DNA of 64,000 bases from Leisingera sp. S132 (GTDB taxonomy: Bacteria > Pseudomonadota > Alphaproteobacteria > Rhodobacterales > Rhodobacteraceae). The stretch is taken from NCBI RefSeq assembly GCF_025144465.1, contig NZ_CP083553.1, positions 2,168,001 through 2,232,000 on the forward strand, read 5' to 3'. Shown here piece by piece: positions 53,298 through 62,426 of this stretch. A model generated the notes under the pieces. It did not search any database. It saw only the letters and a program-made list of their open reading frames with translations, and was not told the origin of the DNA. Every line of letters begins with the position of its first letter. The stretch's first letter is position 1. A program made the position numbers and the translations under genes.

Positions 53298-53639
53298 CTA
53301 GCCCGCCACCTTCTTTACGAACTGCGACTTCAGCCCGATCGGCCCGACGCCAGGCACCTTGCAGTCGATGTCATGATCGCCGTCGACCAGCCGGATGCCG
53401 CGCACCTTGGTGCCGACCTTGATCACCGAGGAGGTGCCTTTCAGTTTCAGGTCCTTGATCACCGTTACCGTGTCACCGTCCTGCAATACATTGCCGACGC
53501 TGTCGAGCACTTCCTTGGCCTCCGCTGCGGTATCCCCCGCCGCCCATTCATGAGCGCATTCGGGGCAGATCAGCAAGGCATCCACCTGATAGGTATAGGC
53601 AGAGGAACAGTCGGGGCACGGCGGCAAAGTGTCAGTCAT
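53298..53639 (-). CDS. yjdM: PhnA/YjdM zinc-ribbon protein
   Basis: A 113-residue protein with an N-terminal zinc ribbon ([21 protein letters not shown] split as [11 protein letters not shown] and [11 protein letters not shown]) and the PhnA domain ([38 protein letters not shown]). The family was named for phosphonate genes, but its role is unclear and PhnA activity has been withdrawn for the general family. ATG 53639 is chosen from family length. Confidence 0.88.
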   Translation of the reverse strand: MTDTLPPCPDCSSAYTYQVDALLICPECAHEWAAGDTAAEAKEVLDSVGNVLQDGDTVTVIKDLKLKGTSSVIKVGTKVRGIRLVDGDHDIDCKVPGVGPIGLKSQFVKKVAG

Positions 53640-53712
53640 GCGCAAACTGTTAGCCTGACAGACAGGCCGAGGCCAGACGCAAACCGCCTGACGCCTGCCT
53701 GAACATCTGCGC

Positions 53713-54039
53713 TTAGGCCCCGTTGCTCTTGCCGCTGACCTTGATATTGCCCTGCAGCTGGGCGCCGTTCTCGGTCGACATGGTCTGCGCCGAGACATCC
53801 GCCTGCACCTGCGAGCTGGCCGCCAGACGCAGGTCCTCGCACTGGATCTTGCCGCTGTAGGCGCCTTCCACGGTCACCGATTTCGCGCTCAGCGCGCCGT
53901 CCACGGTACCGCCTTCCAGCACCGTCACCGCCAGCGCCGACACATCGCCGACAACCCGGCCCCTGACTTCGACGCTGCCCTTGCTGGAGGTGATATTGCC
54001 TTCAACCGTCACATCTTTCTCGATTACCGAATTCACCAC
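53713..54039 (-). CDS. Bactofilin (polymer-forming cytoskeletal protein)
   Basis: A 108-residue bactofilin. The beta-helix repeat pattern is visible throughout ([22 protein letters not shown], shown as VEGNITSS and [11 protein letters not shown]; then [20 protein letters not shown] and [11 protein letters not shown]). Bactofilins polymerise without nucleotide on the inner membrane and take part in cell shape or polarity. The start codon appears to be GTG at 54039 (or the second GTG at 54036). Confidence 0.88.
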   Translation of the reverse strand: MVNSVIEKDVTVEGNITSSKGSVEVRGRVVGDVSALAVTVLEGGTVDGALSAKSVTVEGAYSGKIQCEDLRLAASSQVQADVSAQTMSTENGAQLQGNIKVSGKSNGA

Positions 54040-54180
54040 GTCTCAGCCCTTTCTGCGCAACCCCGGACAGCCTAGCCCGCCCGGGGTATTTTGAACAGTT
54101 GTTAGCAAACAGCCGCCCCGGGGCCAAAGCCGCAGCTGTCCGGGTGGCAAGGTTCCGCCGCCTTGCTCGCTGCCGGCCGC

Positions 54181-54285
54181 CTATTCCACCTGCAGGAACA
54201 GCAGAAAGACCACGAACAGCGCAATCACCGAAGCATCGCGCAACAGCACCACCAGACTCTTCAGGACCGCAGCCGTCTTCTGCAT
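54181..54285 (-). CDS. Small membrane protein (34 aa), too short for usual gene calling
   Basis: The frame begins ATG at 54285, five codons after an in-frame TGA, and ends TAG at 54181. It encodes 34 residues: a short basic start (QKTAAVLKSL), then a membrane segment of about 18 residues (ASVIALFVVFLLFLQ), a compact single-pass protein. The ribosome-binding site is weak (GGCGGG). It lies in a gap between the bactofilin and a hypothetical gene that otherwise has no coding. Conservation would decide whether it is real. Confidence 0.4.
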   Translation of the reverse strand: MQKTAAVLKSLVVLLRDASVIALFVVFLLFLQVE

Positions 54286-54367
54286 CTGAGCCCGCCGTCA
54301 CTGGAACCGTACCAGGGATAGAGTGGGCTAGCGCGGGGGACCGGGTCAAATGTGCAATATCGGCCAG

Positions 54368-54886
54368 TCAGGCCGCGGAAAACTCAACCGGTTCATAGCA
54401 AACAACATCAACCGTGTGGTCCAGCGTGTTGATCTGATAGTGCGTCAACTCACCCGGGTAATCAGTAGACGCCCAAGTGGACTTCCTGACAAAATCCAAG
54501 AAATGCGAACGGGTGTAGATGCTAATCCAGTTCCCCTGCCCGATCTCTTCCTTACTGTTTTGCGCGTACATTTCGTCAGTAACGGCATATGAAACAAAAT
54601 TTTCAAATTCAAACACATAGGCCGGACTATCGGCCTGCGCCTCAATGCTGCTCAGACCTGTTATCCCGGCGACGTCTGCTGCCTCGCCGCCGATCGCACC
54701 GGCACCAATTGCCACCCGCAAGAGGGTTCCGGATGTCTGCTCAATCGTTACGGTAAGTGGAAACTGCCAACTGTTAATTTCCTCGATCTCTGTCTGAGAC
54801 ACATCTTTTAGCACCGGCAATCGCCTGCCTCCTTCTGGCTGATAATCCAATCCCGGTTCACCAGTCCTTGCCTTGCGGCTTCGCAT
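54368..54886 (-). CDS. Hypothetical protein, relatively AT-rich (172 aa)
   Basis: A 172-residue protein without a recognised domain and without signal or membrane segments. It is rich in acidic and polar residues (SQTEIEEINSWQFPLTVTIEQ; VKDVSQ; SKEEIGQGNWISIYTRSHF), predicted alpha/beta. Composition is more AT-rich than that of the Lol genes next to it. It starts 23 bases before the lolD stop in the opposite sense of position and could be an acquired orphan gene. Confidence 0.5.
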   Translation of the reverse strand: MRSRKARTGEPGLDYQPEGGRRLPVLKDVSQTEIEEINSWQFPLTVTIEQTSGTLLRVAIGAGAIGGEAADVAGITGLSSIEAQADSPAYVFEFENFVSYAVTDEMYAQNSKEEIGQGNWISIYTRSHFLDFVRKSTWASTDYPGELTHYQINTLDHTVDVVCYEPVEFSAA

Positions 54887-54909
54887 GCCAACTCTATTTG
54901 CTGTCCCGC

Positions 54910-55593
54910 CTAAACCGGCACCAGCAGCCCGTTCTCTAGCTTCACCTGCCGGTCCATCCGCGCTGCCAGATCCAGGTTGTGGGTGGCGATCAGCGCCGAC
55001 AAGCCGGTGCCGCGCACCAGCTCCATCAGCGCCGCGAACACCTGGTCGGAGGTTGCGGGGTCCAGGTTCCCGGTCGGCTCATCCGCCAGCAGCACCCGCG
55101 GCGCGTTGGCCAGCGCCCGGCAGAAGGCGACCCGCTGCTGCTCGCCGCCCGACAGCGCCGCCGGGCGGTGATCGGCGCGGCCTGCCAACCCCACGGTGCC
55201 CAGCAGCTCCGCCGCCCGCGCCACCGCAGATTTCTGCGAGGCGCCATTGGCCAGTTGCGGCAGCACGATGTTTTCCAGCGCCGAAAACTCCGGCAGCAGG
55301 TGGTGGAACTGGTAGACAAAGCCAACCTCCTGACGGCGCACACGGGTGCGGCGGCGGTCGCCCTTGCGGGTCACGTCTTCGCCCGCCACCCGCACTTCGC
55401 CCGCATCCGGCGTATCGAGCAGCCCCGCGATGTGCAGCAGCGTCGACTTGCCCGCACCCGACGGCGCCACCAGCGCCACCACTTCGCCCGCCTGCAGGCT
55501 CAGATCGGCGCCGCGCAGCACATCGACCTGCCCCGGCGTGCCGGTCAGGTAGGATTTGGTGATCCCCTTCAGCTCCAGCGTGATCTCACTCAT
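54910..55593 (-). CDS. lolD: Lipoprotein-releasing ABC transporter ATPase LolD
   Basis: A 227-residue ATPase of the Lol lipoprotein-sorting system. Walker [10 protein letters not shown], signature [11 protein letters not shown], Walker [13 protein letters not shown] and switch ATHNLDLA are all present. It powers release of outer-membrane lipoproteins from the inner membrane to LolA. It overlaps the permease gene by eight bases. Confidence 0.93.
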   Translation of the reverse strand: MSEITLELKGITKSYLTGTPGQVDVLRGADLSLQAGEVVALVAPSGAGKSTLLHIAGLLDTPDAGEVRVAGEDVTRKGDRRRTRVRRQEVGFVYQFHHLLPEFSALENIVLPQLANGASQKSAVARAAELLGTVGLAGRADHRPAALSGGEQQRVAFCRALANAPRVLLADEPTGNLDPATSDQVFAALMELVRGTGLSALIATHNLDLAARMDRQVKLENGLLVPV

Positions 55594-56872
55594 AGCGCAG
55601 CGCCTCCACCGGGTTGAGGCGCGCCGCGCGGCGGGCCGGGAAAATGGTCACAAAGAACGACAGCCCCAAGGACAGCGCGGTGGCCGAGACCACATCCGCC
55701 AGCCGCAGCTCGGCAGGCAGCGCATAGATGCCGCGGATCGACGGGTCCCAGACGCCGCCGCCCATCACGTAGTTCACGAAGGAAAAGATCGGATCGATAT
55801 AAAGCGCAAACAGGCAGCCCAGCACCACGCCGCAGAGGGTGCCGATCACCCCGGTGAAGGCGCCGCAAATGAAGAACACCCGCATCACCGAGCCTTCGCT
55901 CAGGCCGATGGTGCGCAGGATGCCGATGTCGCGGCCCTTGTTCTTGACCAGCATGATCAGCCCCGAAACGATATTCATCGCCGCGATCAGCACCAGGATC
56001 GACAGGATGATGAACATCACATTGTCCTCGACCTCCAGCGCGCGCAGGAAGCCGCCGGAGGCATCGCGCCAGGTCCAGACACCCGCAACGCCGCCCGCCG
56101 CCGCCAGGATCGGCAGGGCGATTTCCTCCACGTTTTCAGGATCTTCGACCATAACCTCGATCTCATCCGCGACGCCCTCGCGGTTGAAGAAGCTCTGCGC
56201 CTCACCAAAGGGCAGATAGACCCGGGTGCGGTCGATGTCCCAGCGGCCTGCAGTGAAGACATAGACCACCTCATAGGCATTGACCCGCGGGCTGGTGCCA
56301 AAGGCGGTCTTGACGCCGTTGGGGGAGATCAGCTTGATCTTGTCCCCGACGCTCACCCCCAGTTCCCGCGCCACGCCGGAGCCGATGGAAATCCCCTCCT
56401 CAAACCGCGCGAGGTCGCCGATGGCTTCCTCGCTTTGCGCGACGCCGGGGATGCCCTGGATGTCCTTGGCGGAGATCCCGAACACCTCGACGCCTGCGTT
56501 GCGCTGGCGCAGGCTCGCCATCACCTGCCCTTTGATCAGCGGCGCGGCGCGGGTGACGCCCGGCACCGCGGCAACCGTCTGAGCCAGCGCCTCGTAGTCC
56601 TTCAGCGCGCGGTCCAGCACACCCGCCTCGTTGACCTCGCCATAGGAATAGACGGTGACATGGGCATTGGCGCCGAGGATGGTGCCGACAAATTCGGAGC
56701 GGAAGCCGGAGCGCACCGCCAGCGTGGCAATCAGCGCAAACACCGCCAGGGTGATGCCAATGAGGCTGATCCAGGTCATCACGCTGACCCCGCCTTCGGC
56801 CTTGCGGGCGCGCAGGTAGCGCCAGGCGATGATCCATTCGAAACGTGAAAACGGCGGTGGTGTGGTGGCCAT
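55586..56872 (-). CDS. lolC: Lipoprotein-releasing ABC transporter permease LolC/LolE
   Basis: A 428-residue inner-membrane permease. It has one N-terminal membrane segment ([18 protein letters not shown]), a large periplasmic MacB-like domain (about 55-270), and three C-terminal segments ([57 protein letters not shown]). [25 protein letters not shown] is the family opening, cut here. The start at 56872 is chosen by this opening. In many Rhodobacteraceae proS lies next to it; here 2.5 kb lie between. Confidence 0.9.
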   Translation of the reverse strand: MATTPPPFSRFEWIIAWRYLRARKAEGGVSVMTWISLIGITLAVFALIATLAVRSGFRSEFVGTILGANAHVTVYSYGEVNEAGVLDRALKDYEALAQTVAAVPGVTRAAPLIKGQVMASLRQRNAGVEVFGISAKDIQGIPGVAQSEEAIGDLARFEEGISIGSGVARELGVSVGDKIKLISPNGVKTAFGTSPRVNAYEVVYVFTAGRWDIDRTRVYLPFGEAQSFFNREGVADEIEVMVEDPENVEEIALPILAAAGGVAGVWTWRDASGGFLRALEVEDNVMFIILSILVLIAAMNIVSGLIMLVKNKGRDIGILRTIGLSEGSVMRVFFICGAFTGVIGTLCGVVLGCLFALYIDPIFSFVNYVMGGGVWDPSIRGIYALPAELRLADVVSATALSLGLSFFVTIFPARRAARLNPVEALRYE

Positions 56873-57147
56873 GTAAGGGGTCCTGCCCGGAAATTTTGCC
56901 TGCAAACTGTGCTGCCTAACGCCTGGGGTCAAGGTGCGGTTGCATATCTGCCCGATAATCCGCCTGCCGGGGCCGGGACAGATCCGCTGCGCGCGCAAAT
57001 CTTTTGAGGAAAAGATTTGCCAAGAGTTTTTCTCAAAACTCTTGAGCGCCCGTTCCGCCCGGCGTCACCGCATCGTGACCTGCCGCATATGCCCATTGCC
57101 TTGCATCTGCCCGCCGGCGAGGCTTTATCAGGCCGGTTCCGGATTCA

Positions 57148-57648
57148 ATGGGTAAAACGATGGACAGATACTTCAAACGCGCGCTGCCGCATTCGTCTCT
57201 GCGCATGGTGATCATGGCCGGGCTTGGCGCCTTTCTGGCCATTGCAGCCTTGTCGCTGCTCACCACCCACGCCAACCTCCTGTTGCTGATCGCGCCCTTT
57301 GGCGCCAGCTGCGTGCTGCTGTTCGCGGTGCCCGCCAGCCCGCTGTCGCAGCCCGCGCATGTGGTGGGCGGCCATGTGCTGGCCACTGCCATCGCGCTGG
57401 CACTGAACGCGCTGCTGCCGGACACCTGGTGGGCGCTGGCGCTGGCGGTGGGGCTGTCGATTGCCCTGATGGCGGCGCTGCGGCTGACCCACCCGCCCGC
57501 GGGCGCCGACCCGCTGGTGGTCTTTGCCACCGATCCCGGCATCAGCTTCCTGCTGTTCCCGGTGCTGACCGGCGCCGTCGCGCTGGTGGCCATCGCTGCC
57601 GTGTTCCACCGTTTCTCGGGCCATGACTACCCGCTGAAACAGAGCTGA
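57148..57648 (+). CDS. HPP family membrane protein
   Basis: A 166-residue inner-membrane protein with about four to five hydrophobic segments (20-40, 44-60, 72-90, 93-110, 130-155). The family motif reads LTHPPAGADPL (HPP), preceded by IAPFGASCVLLFAV. HPP proteins may transport nitrite or related anions; this is not established for this gene. The start is uncertain (57148 or 57160). Confidence 0.82.
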   Translation: MGKTMDRYFKRALPHSSLRMVIMAGLGAFLAIAALSLLTTHANLLLLIAPFGASCVLLFAVPASPLSQPAHVVGGHVLATAIALALNALLPDTWWALALAVGLSIALMAALRLTHPPAGADPLVVFATDPGISFLLFPVLTGAVALVAIAAVFHRFSGHDYPLKQS

Positions 57649-57662
57649 GCGGACCCGCGCTG

Positions 57663-58286
57663 TCAGAGCGCCAGCATTGCCGCCACCGGCACCCGCAGCG
57701 CCACGCCCAGAGCGCGCGAATCCGCCGCCTCCAGGTGATAGCCATCGGCGGCAGAGGCCCGCGCCACCTGGCCTGCATTAAAAAAGCCGCAGCCAAGCCG
57801 GTCCGCCAGTGCCTCGATCACGTCTGCCAGTGCCTCTGACTGTTCGACCATCGCCGGGGTCACATCCGAGGTTTCGCACAGCGTCACCGGCGGCGGCGCG
57901 ACCAGCAGCACCTGCGGCTCCGCCGCCTCCGGCAGCCGCCAGGGGTGATGGCGGATGATCTCCACCAGCCTCTCCAGCCCGTCGCGGATCAGATAGCTGG
58001 GGTGGCCTTCGTAAATGTCATTGGTGCCCAGCATGATGATCACCAGATCCAGCGGCGCATGGCTGTGCAGCAGCATGGGCAGCACTGCATCGCCGCGCAT
58101 CTCCGCACAGGCGGAAGGGCGGGCATGAACCGTGGTGCGGCCGCGCAGCCCTTCCGCAACCACAACCGCCTCCGCCTGGCCTTCGCCCAGCGCCACCGGC
58201 CACCGGTCCGCTGCGGCGTGCCGCCCGCCAGTATGCGGGTGGCTGCCCCAGGTCAGGCTGTCGCCAAAAGCCAGAATCTGTTTCAT
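57663..58286 (-). CDS. SGNH/GDSL-family hydrolase
   Basis: A 207-residue hydrolase with the SGNH blocks: GDSLTWG (catalytic Ser near residue 9), GTND in block III (IIMLGTNDIYEG), and DGYHLEA with the Asp/His pair. Homologues include arylesterases and thioesterase/lysophospholipase I. No signal peptide is present with start 58286, so it is cytoplasmic. It is convergent with the HPP gene. Confidence 0.85.
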   Translation of the reverse strand: MKQILAFGDSLTWGSHPHTGGRHAAADRWPVALGEGQAEAVVVAEGLRGRTTVHARPSACAEMRGDAVLPMLLHSHAPLDLVIIMLGTNDIYEGHPSYLIRDGLERLVEIIRHHPWRLPEAAEPQVLLVAPPPVTLCETSDVTPAMVEQSEALADVIEALADRLGCGFFNAGQVARASAADGYHLEAADSRALGVALRVPVAAMLAL

Positions 58287-58550
58287 GCCGTCTCCTCCCG
58301 TTTCCGGCACCCTGCGCGGCGCGGCTGATCCCGGCAAGGGAAAATCCCGCCGTCCGCCGTGATCTTAAGCCGGTCTGCAGGCCCGGGCGGGCGCTGACCC
58401 TCCGCGCGGCCTGCCGGTCCAGTGGCAGGCCGACGCAAACATTCCGTCAAAAACAGGCGCATCCGGTCCCGGCAACACGCGAGGTAATACCTTTTTAACC
58501 ACGCGCAATTTCAGGTTGAACCCCATCGTTTCTGACATTGAGGATTACCA

Positions 58551-59321
58551 ATGAACAGTATCCGTTCTGCTGTGTCCGGCCCCGGTGCCGGGTTCAGCCC
58601 CCTGGCCGCGCGCGGCGGCACCAGCGGCACCGGCGGCAATGACACAATCACCGGAACACCGGGCAATGACCGGATCAGCGCGGGCGGCGGCGACGATTTC
58701 GTGTCCGGCGGCGGCGGTCATGACGTGATCAGCGGCGGCGGTGGCAATGACATCCTGCTGGGCGGCAACGGCAATGACCGGCTGTCTGCCGGGGACGGCT
58801 TCGACTTTCTGGACGGAGGCAATGGCAATGACGTTCTGACCGGCGGCGGCGGCGTCAACATGATGGCAGGCGGCAACGGCAACGACCTTCTGATCGGCGG
58901 CAGCGGCCTGAACGGCATGGATGGCGGCAGCGGCGATGATGTGCTGATCGGCGGACGCGGCAGCGACCGGATGGAGGGCGGGTACGGCAACGACCGGCTG
59001 ATCGGCGGGCCGGGCGATGACGAGCTGAGCGGCGGCGCCGGGCGCGACACCCTGATCGGCGGCGCGGGCAGCGATACCTTCATTTTTGCCGAAGGCGACG
59101 GGCGGGACTGGGTCATGCAGTTTGATGCCAGCCAGGATGTGATTGCGCTGCAAATCAGCGGCGTTGACAGCTACGAGGACCTGATGGGCTTCGTCGCCCG
59201 GGACGGCCCGAACATGATCTTCAGCTTTGGCGGCGGCGATGTGATTGTTCTGCTGGGCAAGGATCTCGATGATCTTAGCGCGGACAATTTTCTGTTCCTT
59301 CCCGGTCAGGACCTCTTCTGA
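58551..59321 (+). CDS. RTX-type calcium-binding repeat protein
   Basis: A 256-residue protein made largely of tandem GGxGxD nonapeptides (about residues 22-180; for example GGNGNDRLSAGDGFD and GGAGRDTLIGGAGSDTF). A C-terminal region without repeats (FDASQDVIALQISGVDS, FSFGGGDVIVLLGKD) resembles the type I secretion signal region of RTX proteins. No catalytic domain is visible and no type I exporter gene lies in the window. It is probably secreted and calcium-binding. A perfect terminator follows. Confidence 0.85.
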   Translation: MNSIRSAVSGPGAGFSPLAARGGTSGTGGNDTITGTPGNDRISAGGGDDFVSGGGGHDVISGGGGNDILLGGNGNDRLSAGDGFDFLDGGNGNDVLTGGGGVNMMAGGNGNDLLIGGSGLNGMDGGSGDDVLIGGRGSDRMEGGYGNDRLIGGPGDDELSGGAGRDTLIGGAGSDTFIFAEGDGRDWVMQFDASQDVIALQISGVDSYEDLMGFVARDGPNMIFSFGGGDVIVLLGKDLDDLSADNFLFLPGQDLF

Positions 59322-59350
59322 GCCGGGGGTGCAGGTCTGCGCATGCAAAC

Positions 59351-59378
59351 AAAAAGGGAGCCGTGAGGCTCCCTTTTT
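59351..59378. terminator. Bidirectional terminator between RTX gene and proS
   Basis: Twelve-base perfect stem AAAAAGGGAGCC/GGCTCCCTTTTT with loop GTGA, active on both strands between convergent genes. Confidence 0.92.
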
Positions 59379-59408
59379 AATTGTTAACAGTCTCTTATTC
59401 GCCGAAGC

Positions 59409-60764
59409 TCAGAAGCCGCGGCCGGTGGGGTGGGCCTTGTAGACCTCAACCACCTTCTTCACCGCCTCTTCCGGGGACAGCTCTTCGCTCTCGCCGGTGC
59501 GGCGGGAGGTCAGCTCAACCACGCCGTTCTTGAGGCCGCGCGGGCCGACGGTGATGCGCCAGGGCAGACCGATCAGATCCATGGTGGCGAATTTGCCGCC
59601 CGCACGCTCGTTGCGGTCGTCATAGAGCGGGTCCAGACCGGCAGCGGTCAGCGCTGCGTAGAGCTGGTTGCAGGCGGCATCGGCTTCGTCGTCGCCCTGC
59701 TTGAGATTGACGATGCCGCAGTGGAACGGGGTCACGCCTTCGGGCCAGATGATGCCCTTGTCGTCGTGGCTGGCCTCGATGATCGCACCCAGGAGGCGGG
59801 AAACGCCGATGCCGTGGGAGCCCATGTGGACCGGTACGTTCTTACCATCGGGCCCCTGCACGGTGGCGCCCATGGCGTCGGAGTATTTGGTGCCGAAATA
59901 GAAGATCTGGCCGACCTCGATACCGCGCGCCACCCGGCGGCGCTCCTCGGGGATCTGGTTGAACAGGGCCTCGTCGTGGGTCTCGTCGGTGCGGGCGTAT
60001 TTGGAGGTGAACTCCTCCAGCACGCTCTGGCACTGCTCGACGCTGTCATAGTCGATCTCGCGGTCGCCGAAGGTCAGATCGGTGACGGCGCTGTCATAGA
60101 ATACCTCGGACTCGCCGGTCTCGGCCAGCACCAGGAATTCATGGGTGTCGTCGCCGCCGATCGGGCCGGAGTCGGCACGCATCGGGATCGCCTGCAGGCC
60201 CATCCGCTCATAGGTGCGCAGGTAGCTGACCAGGTGGCGGTTGTAGGCGTGCAGCGCATCTTCCTTGGTCAGGTCGAAGTTGTAGCCGTCCTTCATGTAG
60301 AATTCGCGGCCGCGCATCACGCCGAAACGCGGGCGGATCTCGTCGCGGAACTTCCACTGGATCTGGTACATGGTCAGCGGCAGGTCCTTGTAGCTGCTGA
60401 CATGGGCGCGGAAGATGTCGGTGATCAGCTCTTCGGCGGTGGGGGTGAACAGCATGTCGCGGTCATGCCGGTCCTTCACCCGCAGCATCTCCTGGCCGTA
60501 AGCCTCATAGCGGCCCGACTCGCGCCACAGGTCGGCGGACTGCATGGTCGGCATCTGCATCGGGATATGGCCCGCGCGGATCTGCTCGTCATGCACGATG
60601 CTTTCGATCTTCTTCAGCACCTTGAAGCCCAAGGGCAGCCAGGAATAGATCCCGGCGGCGGATTGCTTGATCATCCCGGCGCGCAGCATCAGCCGGTGGC
60701 TGACGATCTGGGCTTCCGAGGGGTTCTCTTTCAGAACCGGCAGAAAATAGCGGGACAGGCGCAT
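59409..60764 (-). CDS. proS: Prolyl-tRNA synthetase (short alphaproteobacterial form)
   Basis: A 451-residue class II synthetase that charges tRNA-Pro. Class II motifs are seen: motif 1 region [20 protein letters not shown], motif 2 [19 protein letters not shown] and motif 3 [16 protein letters not shown]. The length of about 450 and the absence of the long editing insertion match the short form usual in alphaproteobacteria. Divergent repeats lie upstream, and a bidirectional terminator follows. Confidence 0.95.
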   Translation of the reverse strand: MRLSRYFLPVLKENPSEAQIVSHRLMLRAGMIKQSAAGIYSWLPLGFKVLKKIESIVHDEQIRAGHIPMQMPTMQSADLWRESGRYEAYGQEMLRVKDRHDRDMLFTPTAEELITDIFRAHVSSYKDLPLTMYQIQWKFRDEIRPRFGVMRGREFYMKDGYNFDLTKEDALHAYNRHLVSYLRTYERMGLQAIPMRADSGPIGGDDTHEFLVLAETGESEVFYDSAVTDLTFGDREIDYDSVEQCQSVLEEFTSKYARTDETHDEALFNQIPEERRRVARGIEVGQIFYFGTKYSDAMGATVQGPDGKNVPVHMGSHGIGVSRLLGAIIEASHDDKGIIWPEGVTPFHCGIVNLKQGDDEADAACNQLYAALTAAGLDPLYDDRNERAGGKFATMDLIGLPWRITVGPRGLKNGVVELTSRRTGESEELSPEEAVKKVVEVYKAHPTGRGF

Positions 60765-60882
60765 CTTGGCTCCATCGGTGATGTGGGTTCGAGTTCCCGC
60801 CCGGTTTAGTGGGTGATGGGGGTGCGGGCAAGAGGAGGATCCAATCGCGGTGTTCTGGATAGCAACTGTGCCAGGCTGTGCA

Positions 60883-61020
60883 CCTTGGGACGTGTGGCGC
60901 CAGCCGCACGGCCCGCGCCTGACCTTCCCCCCGGGAGTTCACGCCGGTTCCCGAAGGGGCAAACAGTCCGGCGGACTGTTTGAGGCGTGGACGGGCGGAG
61001 CCCTTCGCACCCAACCGTGC
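60883..61020. repeat. Dispersed palindromic repeat, copy C (long form)
   Basis: Starts CCTTGGGACGTG. It contains GCCTGACCTTCCCCCCGGGA, the perfect palindrome AAACAGTCCGG/CGGACTGTTT (60961-60981), and ACGGGCGGAGCCC also found in copy B. Copy D follows directly, in the same orientation. Confidence 0.75.
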
Positions 61021-61049
61021 AATTCAAAGAGGGGCGTTGGCAGGATATT

Positions 61050-61150
61050 CCCTGGGACGTGAGGCGCCAGCCGCACGGCCCGCGCCTGACCTTCCCCCCG
61101 GGAAGGCGCATTTGCGCCTCCCCAAGGTCAGGCCCGGGCCTCGTGGTGCA
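61050..61150. repeat. Dispersed palindromic repeat, copy D (short form)
   Basis: Starts CCTGGGACGTGAGGCGCC. GCCTGACCTT (61084-61093) and AAGGTCAGGC (61124-61133) form an exact ten-base inverted repeat. It is nearly identical to copy A and ends CGTGGTGC, whose mirror is seen at the left end of copy B. Confidence 0.8.
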
Positions 61151-61162
61151 GAAGGTGCGCCC

Positions 61163-62206
61163 CTAAGTCTCCACCCCCAGCCCTTCTGCCAGCATCCGGA
61201 TCTCCGCCCAGGTCGCTTCCGGCAGCAGGATCGGCTTCTGCGCATTCTCCATCCGCGCGTCCGCCTCGCGCTCGCCAGGGATCTCGACCCGGTCGAAGCC
61301 GGGCGCGGGCGGGCAGTTGCGGAATTCGTCCAGGATACCCTCGGCGATCTCCTGCAGGCGGCTGGGCTCCTGGTACAGGCTGCAGTCCAGCGCCAGCATC
61401 AGCCAGTTGCATTCGGTGGTGACCGGGCCCAGCATCGCCTCGGCGATCATCTCGGCCGCCACCGACAGCGCATAGCCCTTGGCGCCGCCTGCGGTCAGGA
61501 TGGCGCCGCCCCCGAAATAGGCCTCCGGGTCGGTACTGGGGTTGCCGTCGCGGTCGATCAGCACGCCCTCAGGCAATTGCGCCCCGGCTATCCGAGCGCC
61601 ATAGACCCAGCCCGCAGCCGCCGCTGAGGTGGCGAAGTCGACGATCACCGGCCCGCGCCGCCCGCCGGGAATGCCGATTGCATAAGGGTTGGTGGACATC
61701 AGCGCCTTGCGCCCGCCGTAAGGTGCCACCAGCCGCCAGGCCTCGCGCCCGCCGCCGCCGATGATGATCGCCAGGCAGCCCTGTTCGGCGGCATATTCGG
61801 CAAAGGCCCCCAGCCTCCCGGTGTGGCCTGCCTCAGTGACAGCGATGGCCGCAATGCCGCTGTCCTGCGCCCGCGCCACCACATCGCGGATGGCAATCGA
61901 CATCGCCGGGATGCCGATGCCGCCGTTGCCGGTGACGCTCCAGGCGCCGCGGGCATTCTGCTGCAGCTGCGGGCGCACCCCGGCGGCCAGGTAGCCGCTG
62001 TCGTAGTATCCCGCATAGGGCAGGATCCGCCACACGCCGTGGGATTCCACCCCCGACAAGTCCGAGTCCACCAGATGCGCCGCCACCTCTGCCGCGATAT
62101 CCGCCGGGCAGCCCTTGGCCGTCAGGATGGCCTCTGAGATCCGCCGCGCCTCCGCCTGCGGCAGTGCCACCCGCGGCGTGTCCTTGCTGTATTTGCTGCG
62201 CGTCAT
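61163..62206 (-). CDS. Ldh-family NAD(P) oxidoreductase (malate/ureidoglycolate/2-hydroxyacid type)
   Basis: A 347-residue member of the Ldh_2 family (malate/L-lactate/sulfolactate dehydrogenase type), which oxidises 2-hydroxy acids with NAD(P). Characteristic segments are SDLSGVESHGVWRIL, VVARAQDSGIAAIAVTEAGH, MSTNPYAIGIPG and VIVDFATSAAAAGWV. It is divergent from the FAD oxidoreductase/dioxygenase pair, possibly part of the same pathway. The substrate is not fixed by sequence. Confidence 0.85.
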   Translation of the reverse strand: MTRSKYSKDTPRVALPQAEARRISEAILTAKGCPADIAAEVAAHLVDSDLSGVESHGVWRILPYAGYYDSGYLAAGVRPQLQQNARGAWSVTGNGGIGIPAMSIAIRDVVARAQDSGIAAIAVTEAGHTGRLGAFAEYAAEQGCLAIIIGGGGREAWRLVAPYGGRKALMSTNPYAIGIPGGRRGPVIVDFATSAAAAGWVYGARIAGAQLPEGVLIDRDGNPSTDPEAYFGGGAILTAGGAKGYALSVAAEMIAEAMLGPVTTECNWLMLALDCSLYQEPSRLQEIAEGILDEFRNCPPAPGFDRVEIPGEREADARMENAQKPILLPEATWAEIRMLAEGLGVET

Positions 62207-62426
62207 GGCGAATCATCCTCCCTGCCCTGCCCCTTGGCATCAGGCTACGGCTCCGGCAGGGCCCGCCGCGCCTGTTTGCGGCATTGCTTCCGCTTTCCTG
62301 CATTCAGACCGCAGCGCCATGCCGCTTTCCTGCCATCGTGGCGCAAAAGAACTTGAACCGCTGTTCAAGATTCGAAACTGTTACCGGAAACACCGCTCTC
62401 AGACAGGGACAAGGGAGACGAGAGAC

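Noticed and set aside
58620-59080. Repetitive GGCGGC-rich DNA as a non-coding satellite
   Set aside because: The repeats encode the calcium-binding nonapeptides of the RTX protein in frame.
60780-60810. GGGTTCGAGTTCCCG resembling a tRNA T-arm upstream of proS
   Set aside because: No acceptor, D or anticodon arms can be fitted on either side; it is only a chance hairpin near the proS start.
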